Numbered from the stretch's first letter, positions 1-8,436 are shown. The stretch is DNA of 46,423 nucleotides from an uncultured Lachnospiraceae bacterium (GCA_944380095.1 CALWGP010000007.1:1-46423); one strand, 5' to 3'. The notes: generated by a model from the letters alone, not told the origin. Numbers and translations: made by a program.

Positions 1-37
1 GGAAGTCCGCCGCGCTTTTCCCGCGGCGACAAATGGT

Positions 38-66
38 ACTATATCAAATGAATCGACATCCGTCAA
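38..66 (-). promoter_or_regulatory. SigA-type promoter pointing out of the window
   Basis: On the minus strand a -35 TTGACG (61-66) and a -10 TATAGT (38-43) are separated by exactly 17 bases. It lies downstream of the aroKQ terminator and reads toward position 1, so it most likely drives a gene beyond the left edge. A short GC-rich hairpin (7-bp arms 8-14 and 22-28) falls just downstream of the predicted start and would be in the 5' leader. Confidence 0.6.
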
Positions 67-105
67 GCACTTTTTTCATTTTTTTTGGATTGACTGCAAA
101 ATTCG

Positions 106-144
106 AAAAAAGCCGCGGAATCCTTCCGAACATCCACGGCTTTT
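106..144 (-). terminator. Intrinsic terminator after aroKQ
   Basis: Minus-strand stem AAAAGCCGTGGA pairs with TCCGCGGCTTTT (one G-U pair) around a 13-base loop, and the T-run continues after the stem. It begins about 30 bases after the aroKQ stop and closes the operon that includes aroE, yqeG and probably the ABC transporter genes. Confidence 0.8.
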
Positions 145-174
145 CCCACAAGTCAGACCGGCAAATCCCTTGCT

Positions 175-1386
175 TTATTCCTCTTCCTGTTTCATCTCTT
201 TTGCGGCTTCCTGGTTTTCAATGGTCTCTTCCTGCAGCCTGGGTCTTTCAGCCGTCCCCTGCCCTAAGATAAAGTCGATAGCTTCCAGATATCCGTTCAG
301 CCCGTGTCCGTAGATCTGCTTGTCGCAGGCAGGCGCCGTCACGGAAACATGACGGAATTCTTCCCTTTCCATAATATTGGAGATATGAATTTCCACCTTG
401 GGCATGGTCACGCTGGCCAGGGCATCCCGGATGGCATAGCTGTAGTGCGTATAAGCGCCCGGATTGATGACGATTCCCTGCGTTCCGTCAAAGTAGGCCG
501 CCTGGATCCTGTCGATAATCGCCCCTTCGTGGTTGCTCTGGAATACTTCGATCGCCGCACGGCAGGAAATTCCCTTCCTGGCGATCATATCCAGCAGGTC
601 CTGATACGTCTGTACGCCGTAAATCCCTTTTTCCCGGATTCCAAGGAAATTCAGATTCGGGCCGTTGATTACCAGCAGCTTTTTTAAACGGACCGGCTTT
701 TCTTCCGTCAGGACACGGGACTGCCCTTCCTGCTGCCGCTCAAGACGCCCGTATCCGCCTTTCCTGGGAAGGAAAGGACGCTCCGTGCCGTTTTCCGCAC
801 CCAGACGGGCATAACGCGGTCCGCCTTCGGTACGGCCGTTTTTCATCGCGCCAAACAGGGGCGTTTCGCGGCGCATCAAATAGCGGAGCCCTCTTTCGAT
901 TTCATATAAAATCTGACCGAAATTTTTGTCGTCCACGTCCACGATCAGGTCCGCTGCCGCCTCATAGGCTTCCCTGCGCTGCGAAAGGAGGGTCCTGATC
1001 CGTTCCAGGGGATCTTCACACTGAAGCAGGGGGCGGGATTTGTCTTCCTTTACCCTCTCGTAAAGCGTTTCCGGCTTTGCGCGCAGATAGATGACTTTTC
1101 CGATTTCTTTCATTAAAACACGGTTTTCTTCCCGGACCGGCGCGCCCCCTCCTGCGGAAATCACCTGGTTTTTGGCAGTCTCCTTGAGCTGGCGGAGTGC
1201 GTCCGTTTCCATACGGCGAAACGCCTCTTCCCCTTCCTGTTCAAAGATTTCGGAAATTGTCTTTCCCTGTTTCTTTTCAATCCACCTGTCCATATCCGTT
1301 ACCGGCTGCTTTAGACGGTAGGATAACTTCACCGCAATACTGCTCTTTCCGCATCCCATAAAGCCGATCAATATCACATTGCCCAT
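175..1386 (-). CDS. aroKQ: Bifunctional shikimate kinase / type II 3-dehydroquinate dehydratase
   Basis: A 403-residue fusion of two shikimate-pathway enzymes. Residues about 1-165 are shikimate kinase: P-loop GFMGCGKS at 8-15, the substrate Asp at 33 (TDMDRW), and the SAGGG motif. Residues about 234-374 are a type II dehydroquinase: NGPNLNFLG, REKGIYG with the catalytic Tyr, QSNHEG, NPGAYTHYS and EIHISN with the catalytic His. Between them lies a basic Gly/Arg/Glu-rich linker of about 65 residues without recognisable fold, and an acidic 29-residue tail follows. The ATG at 1386 is chosen because the protein then starts MGNVILIG, as kinases do, behind an AGAGAGGG ribosome site; an upstream extension to 1443 looks non-native. 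It is the last gene of its operon, after aroE. The two activities flank the AroE step, so aroE-aroKQ supplies three consecutive reactions. Confidence 0.93.
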   Translation of the reverse strand: MGNVILIGFMGCGKSSIAVKLSYRLKQPVTDMDRWIEKKQGKTISEIFEQEGEEAFRRMETDALRQLKETAKNQVISAGGGAPVREENRVLMKEIGKVIYLRAKPETLYERVKEDKSRPLLQCEDPLERIRTLLSQRREAYEAAADLIVDVDDKNFGQILYEIERGLRYLMRRETPLFGAMKNGRTEGGPRYARLGAENGTERPFLPRKGGYGRLERQQEGQSRVLTEEKPVRLKKLLVINGPNLNFLGIREKGIYGVQTYQDLLDMIARKGISCRAAIEVFQSNHEGAIIDRIQAAYFDGTQGIVINPGAYTHYSYAIRDALASVTMPKVEIHISNIMEREEFRHVSVTAPACDKQIYGHGLNGYLEAIDFILGQGTAERPRLQEETIENQEAAKEMKQEEE

Positions 1387-1469
1387 GGTCCTGTTTCCCT
1401 CTCTTTCGTACCTTCTGTCCTGCCTTATCATTCCTGTTTCCATCTTAAAACCCCTGTTTTACAATTCTT

Positions 1470-2345
1470 TCAAATCCCTGTTTTTTCCTGCAGCAATTGA
1501 TAGATCTTTTCCGCCTGGTCCCGGCCCACACAAACGCTGTTCCAAAGTTCAAAGGCTTCCACCCCCTGCCAGACCAGCATCTTCAGTCCGTTATAGGCGT
1601 TTCCCCCGGCCTCCTCCACCAGCTGCATGAACCGGGTCCTGGCCGGCTGATAGATCAGGTCGTATCCTGTCTTTACCTTCTCGTAAAAGGCTTTTTCTTC
1701 GATCACCGCCCTGCCGCAGTCGGGATACAGTCCCACGCTGGTGGCCTGGATGGTCAGCCTGCGCCCTTTGGGAATCCGTTTCCAGTCTTCCAGCTTCATG
1801 GCGCAGATACAGTCCCTGCCCGTCTTTTTCCTGACTTCCCCGGCTACCGCCGCCGCCTTCTGTTCGCTTCGGTTGAGAAGATAAACCCGTTTTGCCCCTT
1901 TCATGGCGCACAGGAAAGCCACTGCCCTTCCCACGCCGCCGGCGCCCAGAAGGATCACTTCTTCCCCTTCCAGTCTGACCCCGTCTTCCTGCATGGCGCG
2001 ATAAAGGCCGGTCATATCCGTATTGTATCCCAAAAAACCGCCGTCCGTGCGCACAAGGGTATTCACCGCGCCGATCTTTTCCGCCAAAGGATCAATCTTA
2101 CTGCAAAAGGGAATCACTTCGCTTTTATAGGGGACCGTTACATTCAGTCCCAGTATATTGAGCGCCCAGGCGCCGCGCACCGCATCCCCTGCCAGTCCCT
2201 TTTCTACATAAAAAGGAACATAAGCCAGGTTCACTCCGCAAAAACGCGCCAGCGTATTATGAATATCCGGCGAAAGGGTATGTTCCACCGGATTGCCGAT
2301 CAGCCCGCATACCCTCGTTTTCCCGTCAATATCCCCTGCAGCCAT
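1470..2345 (-). CDS. aroE: Shikimate dehydrogenase (NADP+)
   Basis: Reduces 3-dehydroshikimate to shikimate in the cytoplasm; 291 residues, near the usual length. Visible motifs are the substrate loop NPVEHTLSPDIHN (Thr replaces the common Ser), the catalytic Lys in NVTVPYKS, the Asp in YNTDMTG, and the dinucleotide loop GAGGVGRA. The start at 2345 has a GGGAGGAAAAAG ribosome site directly upstream and overlaps the 3' end of yqeG by 20 bases, suggesting coupled translation. The pairing of yqeG with aroE is also seen in Bacillus. The next gene, aroKQ, supplies the enzymes acting before and after AroE. Confidence 0.94.
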   Translation of the reverse strand: MAAGDIDGKTRVCGLIGNPVEHTLSPDIHNTLARFCGVNLAYVPFYVEKGLAGDAVRGAWALNILGLNVTVPYKSEVIPFCSKIDPLAEKIGAVNTLVRTDGGFLGYNTDMTGLYRAMQEDGVRLEGEEVILLGAGGVGRAVAFLCAMKGAKRVYLLNRSEQKAAAVAGEVRKKTGRDCICAMKLEDWKRIPKGRRLTIQATSVGLYPDCGRAVIEEKAFYEKVKTGYDLIYQPARTRFMQLVEEAGGNAYNGLKMLVWQGVEAFELWNSVCVGRDQAEKIYQLLQEKTGI

Positions 2346-2856
2346 CTTTTTCCTCCCTCTTTTGTTTTCTCCTGTAAAAATATAACACAATTTTTTCCAG
2401 CTGTCTTTTCAAAACAATCTGGATTTCTTCCCTGGGATGGATGGGCCTGACCAGGATGCTGTAAATCCCCGCATTTTTCGCCCCCCATACGTCCGTAAAG
2501 AGCTGGTCGCCCACAAAAAATGTGGTGCTTTCGTCCGTCCCCATCCGCTTCATGGCCTCCCGGTATCCCTTCGGGGAAGGCTTGCCTGCCTTGAAAATAT
2601 AATCCGCGTAACGCACCTCCCGGGCAAAACTCTTTACCCTGGGTTCCTTGTTGTTGGACAAAAGGACGGCGGAAAACCCGATCCCGTGCAGGCGTTCAAA
2701 AAGCGCTTTTGCCCGCGCGGTGGCCGGCGCCCCGTGCTCTACCAGCGTATTGTCCACATCGTAGATAATCCCCCGGTACCCTTTCTCATACAGCGCCTCG
2801 TAGTCGATCCCGTAGGCGGATTCCTCCAGCCGGTCCGGATAAAACACTTCCAGCAT
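2326..2856 (-). CDS. yqeG: YqeG family HAD IIIA-type phosphatase
   Basis: A 176-residue HAD-superfamily hydrolase. Motif I is DVDNTLVEHG with the nucleophile and acid Asp pair, motif II is LLSNNK, motif III is the Lys in KAGKPSP, and motif IV is GDQLFTD. The family is related to phosphatidylglycerophosphate phosphatases, but the substrate of bacterial YqeG is not firmly known, so only phosphatase activity is claimed. It starts 6 bases after the upstream ABC ATPase gene and overlaps aroE, so it is part of the same transcript. Confidence 0.85.
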   Translation of the reverse strand: MLEVFYPDRLEESAYGIDYEALYEKGYRGIIYDVDNTLVEHGAPATARAKALFERLHGIGFSAVLLSNNKEPRVKSFAREVRYADYIFKAGKPSPKGYREAMKRMGTDESTTFFVGDQLFTDVWGAKNAGIYSILVRPIHPREEIQIVLKRQLEKIVLYFYRRKQKREEKDGCRGY

Positions 2857-2862
2857 ATCAAG

Positions 2863-3618
2863 TTACTCCCGTTCTTCCAGAATGCCTGCCGCCTCCAGCA
2901 GGGCCTTCGTGTAGGGCTGTTTCGGCGAAAAATATACCTCGTCCACGCTTCCGCTTTCGATGATCCGGCCGTCTTTCATAATCATCACCCGGTCGCTCAT
3001 CTGGTAAACCACCCTCATATCGTGGGAAATAAATAAAATCGCCAGCCCCATTTCTTCTTTCAGCTTCAGCAAAAGCTCCATGATCTGTGCCTGGATGGTC
3101 ACATCCAGGGCCGAGACCGCTTCGTCCGCCACCAGAAGCTTCGGGTCCGTCATCAGCGCTGTCCCGATGCAGACCCGCTGCCTTTGCCCGCCCGACAGCT
3201 GATTGGGATAACGGTCCGCTATTTTTTCGTCCAGCCCTACCTTTTCCAGCATGGCCAGCGCCTTTTCCCTCCGCTGCCGTTTGGTAAAACCGCCCCGGAT
3301 ACGCAAAGGCTCTTCCAGGATCCAGCCGATTTTGCGGGAGGGATTTAAGGAACCGTAAGGATCCTGAAAAACCATTTGGGGGTTTGCGCTGAAATGGACC
3401 ACCTTTCCTGCATCAGGCTTTTGAAGCCCAAGCACCACCTTGGACAGGGTAGACTTCCCGCAGCCGGATTCCCCCACCAGCCCCAGTACTTCCCCTTCTT
3501 CCATGGAAAAACTGACGCCCTGCAAAACCTCTTTTTTCTCCCGCGCCCGAAAAAGGGAATGTCCCTCCTTTTCAAAGCCGATCCGGACGTCTTCCACCCG
3601 CAGAATTTCCTTTCCCAT
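2863..3618 (-). CDS. Peptide/nickel-type ABC transporter ATPase, second subunit
   Basis: 251-residue cytoplasmic ATPase of the Dpp/Opp/Nik importer group. Walker A is GESGCGKST, the signature is LSGGQRQR, Walker B is [12 protein letters not shown], and the switch His lies in FISHDMR. The protein stops shortly after the PYTKALL motif and lacks the Cys-containing C-terminal extension of long DppF/OppF proteins. That short form is typical of NikE-like subunits. It is the last transporter gene before yqeG and forms a heterodimer with the ATPase encoded just upstream. Substrate is unresolved: di- or oligopeptides, or a nickel/metallophore complex. Confidence 0.88.
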   Translation of the reverse strand: MGKEILRVEDVRIGFEKEGHSLFRAREKKEVLQGVSFSMEEGEVLGLVGESGCGKSTLSKVVLGLQKPDAGKVVHFSANPQMVFQDPYGSLNPSRKIGWILEEPLRIRGGFTKRQRREKALAMLEKVGLDEKIADRYPNQLSGGQRQRVCIGTALMTDPKLLVADEAVSALDVTIQAQIMELLLKLKEEMGLAILFISHDMRVVYQMSDRVMIMKDGRIIESGSVDEVYFSPKQPYTKALLEAAGILEERE

Positions 3619-3636
3619 TCCGTTTCGTCCTTTCTG

Positions 3637-4458
3637 TCACGCCTTTTGAAAACGGCCGTCTTTTCCCACGGTTTTCTTTCTGCAGTCCGGGATGGCCGCA
3701 ATCAGCTTCTTTGTGTACGCTTCCTTGGGATGGTCAAAGACGGCTTCCATGGGGCCGCTCTCCACCTGATACCCGTTGTGCATCACCACAACCCGGCCGC
3801 AGAGACGCCGCACCAGGCTTAAATCATGGGAAATAAAAAGGATGGACGTCCTTTTCTCCCGGTTGATCCGCTTTAACAGCTTCACAATCTGCGCCTGGAT
3901 GGTCACATCCAGGGCGGTGGTAGGCTCGTCCGCAATCAAAAGCTTCGGTTCGCATACCATTGCGGCCGCAATCATCACCCGCTGGCGCATGCCGCCGGAC
4001 AGCTGGTGAGGATAGGCTGCGTATACTTCTTCGGGATCCGGCAGTTCTGCGTCCGCCAGTGCGGCAATGGCCCTGGCTTTTCTCTCCTGCCTTGTCATCT
4101 GTGGACAATGGATCCGAAGCGCTTCCTCCACCTGATGTCCCACCCTGTATACCGGGTTTAGGGAAGTCATGGGCTCCTGGAAAACAATGGAAATCTCATT
4201 TCCCTGCAGGGCCCGCAGCCGGCTTCTTTCACAGTGCAAAAGATCCGTCCCCTCAAACAGGATCTTTCCCGTCTTTTTCATGTCGTGGCGCGACAAAAGC
4301 CCCGCCACCGCCAGGGCGGTCATGGATTTCCCGGAACCGGATTCCCCCACCAGGCCGACGATCTCCCCTTCGTCCATGTGCAGGTTAAAATGGTGCACCA
4401 CTGTTTCCGGCACCAGATGATCGTGAAATTCGATGTTCAAATCGATAACGTCCAGCAT
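3637..4458 (-). CDS. Peptide/nickel-type ABC transporter ATPase, first subunit
   Basis: 273-residue ATPase with Walker [10 protein letters not shown]-loop VFQEPMTSLNP, signature LSGGMRQRV, Walker [13 protein letters not shown] and switch His in [16 protein letters not shown] with EPTTALD is the DppD/OppD/NikD pattern. Like its partner it ends soon after the YTKKLI motif and lacks the Cys-rich extension seen in the oppD at the right end of this window. An AAAGGA ribosome site precedes the ATG. It lies 12 bases from the permease gene upstream and 18 bases from the second ATPase downstream. Confidence 0.88.
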   Translation of the reverse strand: MLDVIDLNIEFHDHLVPETVVHHFNLHMDEGEIVGLVGESGSGKSMTALAVAGLLSRHDMKKTGKILFEGTDLLHCERSRLRALQGNEISIVFQEPMTSLNPVYRVGHQVEEALRIHCPQMTRQERKARAIAALADAELPDPEEVYAAYPHQLSGGMRQRVMIAAAMVCEPKLLIADEPTTALDVTIQAQIVKLLKRINREKRTSILFISHDLSLVRRLCGRVVVMHNGYQVESGPMEAVFDHPKEAYTKKLIAAIPDCRKKTVGKDGRFQKA

Positions 4459-4470
4459 AGTTCTTTCCTT

Positions 4471-5283
4471 TCAGCCCTGTCCCGACTGATTCTGCTCCCG
4501 GATTCCTTCTGCCAGCATGGAAAATCCCAGCACCAAAAGGATCAGGGTAATGCCCGGGAAAAGGGCGTATCCGGGCGCGGAAAACAGATACGTCTGCGCT
4601 TCCGACAGCATCCTCCCCAGACTGGCGTCCGGAGGCTGCACGCCGATTCCCAGATAACTCATCCCCGCTTCCGCCAGCACCGCATTGTTAAATCCGATCA
4701 TCACGGCGGACAAAAGCACCGGGACGGTATTGGGCAGGATATGGACGAACATAATCCGCAGGCTGCCCGCCCCCATCAGCCTGGCGCTTTTGATATAGTC
4801 CATGTCCCTGCAGCGGATAAACTCGCTGCGCACAATCCTTGCAAAGCTGGGGATAAAGGCGATTCCCAAAGCAATAATCACATTGTAGGTCCCGCTGCCC
4901 AGAAGGCTGATAAACACCAGGGCCAGAAGGATGCTGGGAAAGGCGAAAAGCACGTCGTTGACCCGCATCAGGATCTCGTCCGCAATTCCGCCGAAGTACC
5001 CTGTAAAAGCGCCGATGAGCATTCCGAAAAAAGCGCCGATGAGCACGGTGCCCACAGCCACAAACAGCGTGGTCCCGCTGCCTTTGAGCACGCGGCTGAA
5101 GATATCCCGGCCGAAATTGTCGCATCCCATCAGATGGGAAAAAGAGACCCCGGCCAGCTTGTCGGCGCTGTCCATGGCCTCCGGATCATAGGGGGTCCAG
5201 AAAAAACCTACCGCGATCATGCAAAGCATAATGCCGACAAGCAGCCCCCCCAGTATAAGGTTTTTATTCGTTTTCCTTTTCAT
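4471..5283 (-). CDS. ABC transporter permease, DppC/NikC type
   Basis: 270-residue inner-membrane permease. It has an N-terminal membrane segment (about residues 9-28), then the GCDNFGRDIFSR motif that marks the DppC/OppC/NikC subunits. Several hydrophobic segments follow, with the EAA coupling loop around SARLMGAGSLRIMFVHILPN. Together with the DppB-type subunit it forms the translocation pore. Its start lies 6 bases after the upstream permease stop. Confidence 0.9.
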   Translation of the reverse strand: MKRKTNKNLILGGLLVGIMLCMIAVGFFWTPYDPEAMDSADKLAGVSFSHLMGCDNFGRDIFSRVLKGSGTTLFVAVGTVLIGAFFGMLIGAFTGYFGGIADEILMRVNDVLFAFPSILLALVFISLLGSGTYNVIIALGIAFIPSFARIVRSEFIRCRDMDYIKSARLMGAGSLRIMFVHILPNTVPVLLSAVMIGFNNAVLAEAGMSYLGIGVQPPDASLGRMLSEAQTYLFSAPGYALFPGITLILLVLGFSMLAEGIREQNQSGQG

Positions 5284-5289
5284 AAGCCG

Positions 5290-6234
5290 TCAGTCCAAAG
5301 TGATCCTGGGATCCACCAGTTTATAGATCAGATCCACCGCAAAGTTCACAAAAATCACAAGAAACGCGATACAGACGATAATCGCCTGCACCACGGGGTA
5401 ATCCCGGTTGGAAATGGAAGTCAAAAGGATCCGGCCCAGCCCCGGGATGTTGAATACCTGTTCAATAATGATGCTTCCCGCCACCATATCCGCCAATGCC
5501 ATTCCCAGGAAAGTGACCACGGGAATCAGGGCGTTTTTGAGTACATGGCGGTACAGGACGGACTTGGTCCTGTTTCCCCGGCTGTAGGCCGTGCGCACAT
5601 AGTCCAGCTTCATTTCCGACAAAACGGAAGAACGCAGCAGCTTTACCGCCATAGCCGCCTTCGGAAGGGCGATGGCAAAAGCGGGAAAAACCATATAGCC
5701 AAGAAAGCGCCAGACATCCTGGGTATAGGAAATATATCCCCCCGGGGTAAACCAGTGCAAAATCAGCCCGAAAAGAAGGGTAATCAGTATCCCGGAAAAA
5801 AAAGGCGGAATCGCCATGATAACCTGGTTGAGGACCGTAATCGCCCGGTCCAAAAAACCGCCCGCGTGGCGGGCGCAGAAGATCCCCACGGGAATGGACA
5901 TCGCAACCATCATAAGAAACGCCAGGAGGGTAAGGGCCAGCGTCACTGGGATTTTTTCCCCCACCATGGAAGATACCGGCATCTGATAGCTGTAGGAAGT
6001 GCCGAAATCTCCCTGTATGAACTCAACCGCCCATCTTGCGAAGCGTTTGGGAAGGGGGTCGTTTAACCCCATCTCTTCCCTGAGGGCCTCCACTTTTTCC
6101 GGCGTGGCCTGGGTGCCCAGCATGGAAGTAGCCGGGTCTCCCGGTATCACGGCAAAAGCCGCGAATACCAGGAAAGACACCACTAGGACCGTCGCCGCAA
6201 GCCCGGCCAGTTTCTTTGCTACATACCTCATCAT
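5290..6234 (-). CDS. ABC transporter permease, DppB/NikB type
   Basis: 314-residue permease beginning with a hydrophobic helix, then PGDPATSMLG and GLNDPLPKRF, both typical of DppB/NikB. The C-terminal half carries the EAA loop TAYSRGNRTKSVLYRHVLKN and the ending RITLD. The length of 314 is that of classical NikB as well as many DppB proteins. Tandem ATG codons open the frame. It lies 18 bases behind the binding-protein gene. Confidence 0.9.
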   Translation of the reverse strand: MMRYVAKKLAGLAATVLVVSFLVFAAFAVIPGDPATSMLGTQATPEKVEALREEMGLNDPLPKRFARWAVEFIQGDFGTSYSYQMPVSSMVGEKIPVTLALTLLAFLMMVAMSIPVGIFCARHAGGFLDRAITVLNQVIMAIPPFFSGILITLLFGLILHWFTPGGYISYTQDVWRFLGYMVFPAFAIALPKAAMAVKLLRSSVLSEMKLDYVRTAYSRGNRTKSVLYRHVLKNALIPVVTFLGMALADMVAGSIIIEQVFNIPGLGRILLTSISNRDYPVVQAIIVCIAFLVIFVNFAVDLIYKLVDPRITLD

Positions 6235-6252
6235 CTCTTCAAACTCCCGATA

Positions 6253-7779
6253 TCAGTCCTGCCCATCCACAAGGTAAAGCTTCGCGATATCCTGTACATA
6301 GAGCGGGTAAAATTCATATCCGCCGTATTTTTTGTTCAGCGCCACAAACGAAGGCAGGTCCTGGATATAGACGTTGGCCGCATCCTCCGCCAGGATCCGT
6401 TCACATTCTTTGTAATATTCCGTCTTTTGCGCATCGTCCACACTGGCTTTTGCATTGGCAAAGGCCTCGTCGTACGCCGGATTGCTGTAATTGATAAAGT
6501 TATTTCCCGCGGTGCTGACAAAACGCTCCAAAAGGGCTGCCGCCGTCAGGCTGGACGCGTCCACGCCCACCACCGTAGCTTCGTAATTCCGGTCCGTATA
6601 CACGTCCGAAAGCCAGCTGTCCCATTCAATGAGCTGGATATCGGCCGTAACGCCGATCTGCTTAAGCTGCTCGGCCACCACCTGGGCGGTGTCGATATGC
6701 TGCTGGTAGTTGGAGGGGACCGTCAGGGTAAAGGAAAACCCATCCGGATATCCCGCTTCCGCCAGCAGCTGCTTTGCCCGTTCCAGATCCGTAGCGTACA
6801 GGTCGTTGAGCTCTTCCATATAATATTTCCCAAACGCAGGGAACATGCTGCTGCCGATCTGCGTCCCCTTGCCGTCGGACACCATATCCATAATGCCCTG
6901 CGGGTCAATGGCATAACACAGCGCCTGCCTTACCCGTACGTCGTCAAACGGGGCCGCCGCATTGTTTAAGTAAACGGCCTGCACCAGGTTCATGGTCCCT
7001 TCCAGCACGTTAAAGTCGTCCGAAACCTGCTGGGCCTGGGCCTGGGAAATACGGGCGAACATATCCACCGCGCCGCCGTTTAAGCTGGTCACAATCGCAT
7101 CCGCATTGGCAATGATCTGCAAAGTCACATGCTCAATATTGGCGGGAGTCCCCCAGTAATCCGCAAATTTCTCCAGCACGATATTTTCCTGGGGGGAACG
7201 GGATACATACTTATACGGCCCGGTCCCGATGGGGTTTGTATCCGGGTTCTCGTTTGAGGCCGGGATAATGGCCGCGGTCAGATAGGGAAGGAAATCCGTG
7301 TCCGGCTCTTTTAATACCACGTCCACCGTCTTTTCATCCACAATATCCACCCTCTCAATTGCAGAATACGCCGCTACCAACGGCTCGCCCCCGCTGATAT
7401 CGGCGCATTTTTCCAGGGAATATTTTACATCCTCCGCCGTCACCAGGCTGCCGTCATGGAACTTGACTCCTTCCCGGAGGGTAAAACGGTACACTTTCCC
7501 GTCCTCCAGGATCTCATGGCTGCTGGCTACAGCGTCGTACAGATTGCCTTCGCTGTCAGGATTGACAAGGCCTTCGAACAGATTGAACAATACCTCTTTC
7601 GTTCCCGCCGCCACAGCCTTGTGAGGGTCGAGACTGTCCTCGATGTCCTGAGGAATCCCAATCGTGATCTGAGAAGTATTTTCCTCCGCCGCCTTATCGC
7701 CCGAGCAGGCGCCCAGTGCAATAGCCAGTGCCGTGCACACCAAAGTCAAAAGAACCTTTCTCATCGCTTTTGTCTTCAT
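6253..7779 (-). CDS. Substrate-binding lipoprotein, SBP family 5 (peptide/nickel type)
   Basis: 508-residue extracellular lipoprotein of the DppA/OppA/NikA family. The signal peptide ends in LGAC with the lipidated Cys at residue 25. The mature part follows the normal family order: SLDPHKAV near the start, FEGLVNPDSEGN, the GTGPYK motif in the middle, and the C-terminal stretch AGNNFINYSNPAYDEAF near residue 420. The ATG at 7779 sits behind AAGGAG; an upstream start at 7803 would put extra residues before the signal peptide. It is the first gene of its operon, with a promoter and two leader hairpins upstream. The ligand cannot be decided from sequence alone. Confidence 0.9.
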   Translation of the reverse strand: MKTKAMRKVLLTLVCTALAIALGACSGDKAAEENTSQITIGIPQDIEDSLDPHKAVAAGTKEVLFNLFEGLVNPDSEGNLYDAVASSHEILEDGKVYRFTLREGVKFHDGSLVTAEDVKYSLEKCADISGGEPLVAAYSAIERVDIVDEKTVDVVLKEPDTDFLPYLTAAIIPASNENPDTNPIGTGPYKYVSRSPQENIVLEKFADYWGTPANIEHVTLQIIANADAIVTSLNGGAVDMFARISQAQAQQVSDDFNVLEGTMNLVQAVYLNNAAAPFDDVRVRQALCYAIDPQGIMDMVSDGKGTQIGSSMFPAFGKYYMEELNDLYATDLERAKQLLAEAGYPDGFSFTLTVPSNYQQHIDTAQVVAEQLKQIGVTADIQLIEWDSWLSDVYTDRNYEATVVGVDASSLTAAALLERFVSTAGNNFINYSNPAYDEAFANAKASVDDAQKTEYYKECERILAEDAANVYIQDLPSFVALNKKYGGYEFYPLYVQDIAKLYLVDGQD

Positions 7780-7821
7780 GTGTCTCTCCTTTTCCATTCT
7801 CAATTTTATTCAGTTGTCGCC

Positions 7822-7867
7822 GGGCGCAGGATGCGCCCCCCTGTCAGAAGTTTTCCAAAACTTTCTG
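7822..7867 (-). promoter_or_regulatory. Two hairpins in the 5' leader of the binding-protein gene
   Basis: The 5' leader contains a hairpin with arms 7845-7854 and 7857-7867 (one bulged base), followed by a second with perfect 7-bp arms GGGCGCA/TGCGCCC (7822-7828 and 7832-7838, 3-base loop). No T-run follows, so these look like mRNA leader structures or a protein-binding site rather than a terminator. Function unknown. Confidence 0.45.
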
Positions 7868-7875
7868 CCGTGCTT

Positions 7876-7904
7876 ATTGTATACAAACTTGTCTCAAAAA
7901 GCAA
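7876..7904 (-). promoter_or_regulatory. Probable SigA promoter of the ABC operon
   Basis: Minus-strand TTGCTT (7899-7904), 17 bases, then TACAAT (7876-7881). The -35 matches the consensus only in its first three bases. It sits between nrdR and the binding-protein gene, in the right place to drive the ABC-yqeG-aroE-aroKQ transcript. Confidence 0.5.
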
Positions 7905-7946
7905 GCAAAAACAGAGAAAATGCAAAAGGACAAAAAGCCGTGCCGC

Positions 7947-8402
7947 CTATTTCTTTTCGATCACTTTCTTAAGTTCGTCCATAAAGGTATTGATATCTTT
8001 AAATTCCCGGTAAACAGAGGCAAAACGCACGTAGGCCACCGCTTCCAGATCCTTTAGCTTGTCCATCACCAGTTCCCCGATCACAGCGCTTGGAATCTCC
8101 CGTTCTTCCCGGGCAAACAGCTCCGTTTCCACTTCGTCGATGAGGCGGTTGATCTCGTTGACGCTCACCGGCCGCTTATGGCAGGCGCGCATTACCCCGG
8201 CTTCGATTTTGGAACGGTCATAGGGTTCCCTGTTGTTATCTTTCTTGATCACTACCAGCGGAATCGTCTCGATCTTTTCATAAGTGGTAAAACGTTTCCC
8301 GCATTCATCGCAGACGCGCCGGCGGCGGATGGAATTGTTTTCGTCAGATGGTCTGGAATCGATGACCCTCGTGTTTTCATGGCCGCAGAATGGGCATTTC
8401 AT
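7947..8402 (-). CDS. nrdR: Transcriptional repressor NrdR
   Basis: 151-residue repressor of ribonucleotide reductase genes that senses ATP/dATP. The N-terminal zinc ribbon shows CPFCGH near residues 3-8 and CDECGKRF near 31-38; a basic RRRR stretch precedes the second Cys pair. The rest is the ATP-cone domain, beginning LVVIKKDNNREPYDRSK. No NrdR-regulated gene is in the window. It has its own strong promoter, and the ribosome site GGAGG lies 10 bases before the ATG. In many Firmicutes nrdR is found near sigG and ylmC, as here. Confidence 0.96.
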   Translation of the reverse strand: MKCPFCGHENTRVIDSRPSDENNSIRRRRVCDECGKRFTTYEKIETIPLVVIKKDNNREPYDRSKIEAGVMRACHKRPVSVNEINRLIDEVETELFAREEREIPSAVIGELVMDKLKDLEAVAYVRFASVYREFKDINTFMDELKKVIEKK

Positions 8403-8436
8403 AAGCTCGCTTCCTCCATTGGATTTTTCTGAAAGA

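Noticed and set aside
1497..2450. A plus-strand frame of about 317 codons opposite aroE and yqeG
   Set aside because: No recognisable motif, no sound ribosome site, and fully antisense to well-supported genes.
2863..4458. Truncation of the two left-hand ABC ATPases, which lack the C-terminal Cys extension
   Set aside because: Both end cleanly close to the next ribosome site and keep all nucleotide-binding motifs; the short form is normal for NikD/NikE-type subunits.
4234..6066. A plus-strand open frame of about 610 codons opposite the ABC permease and ATPase genes
   Set aside because: Its translation is rich in His, Gln, Arg and Lys without any domain, and it lies antisense to four intact genes; it is a by-product of codon bias.
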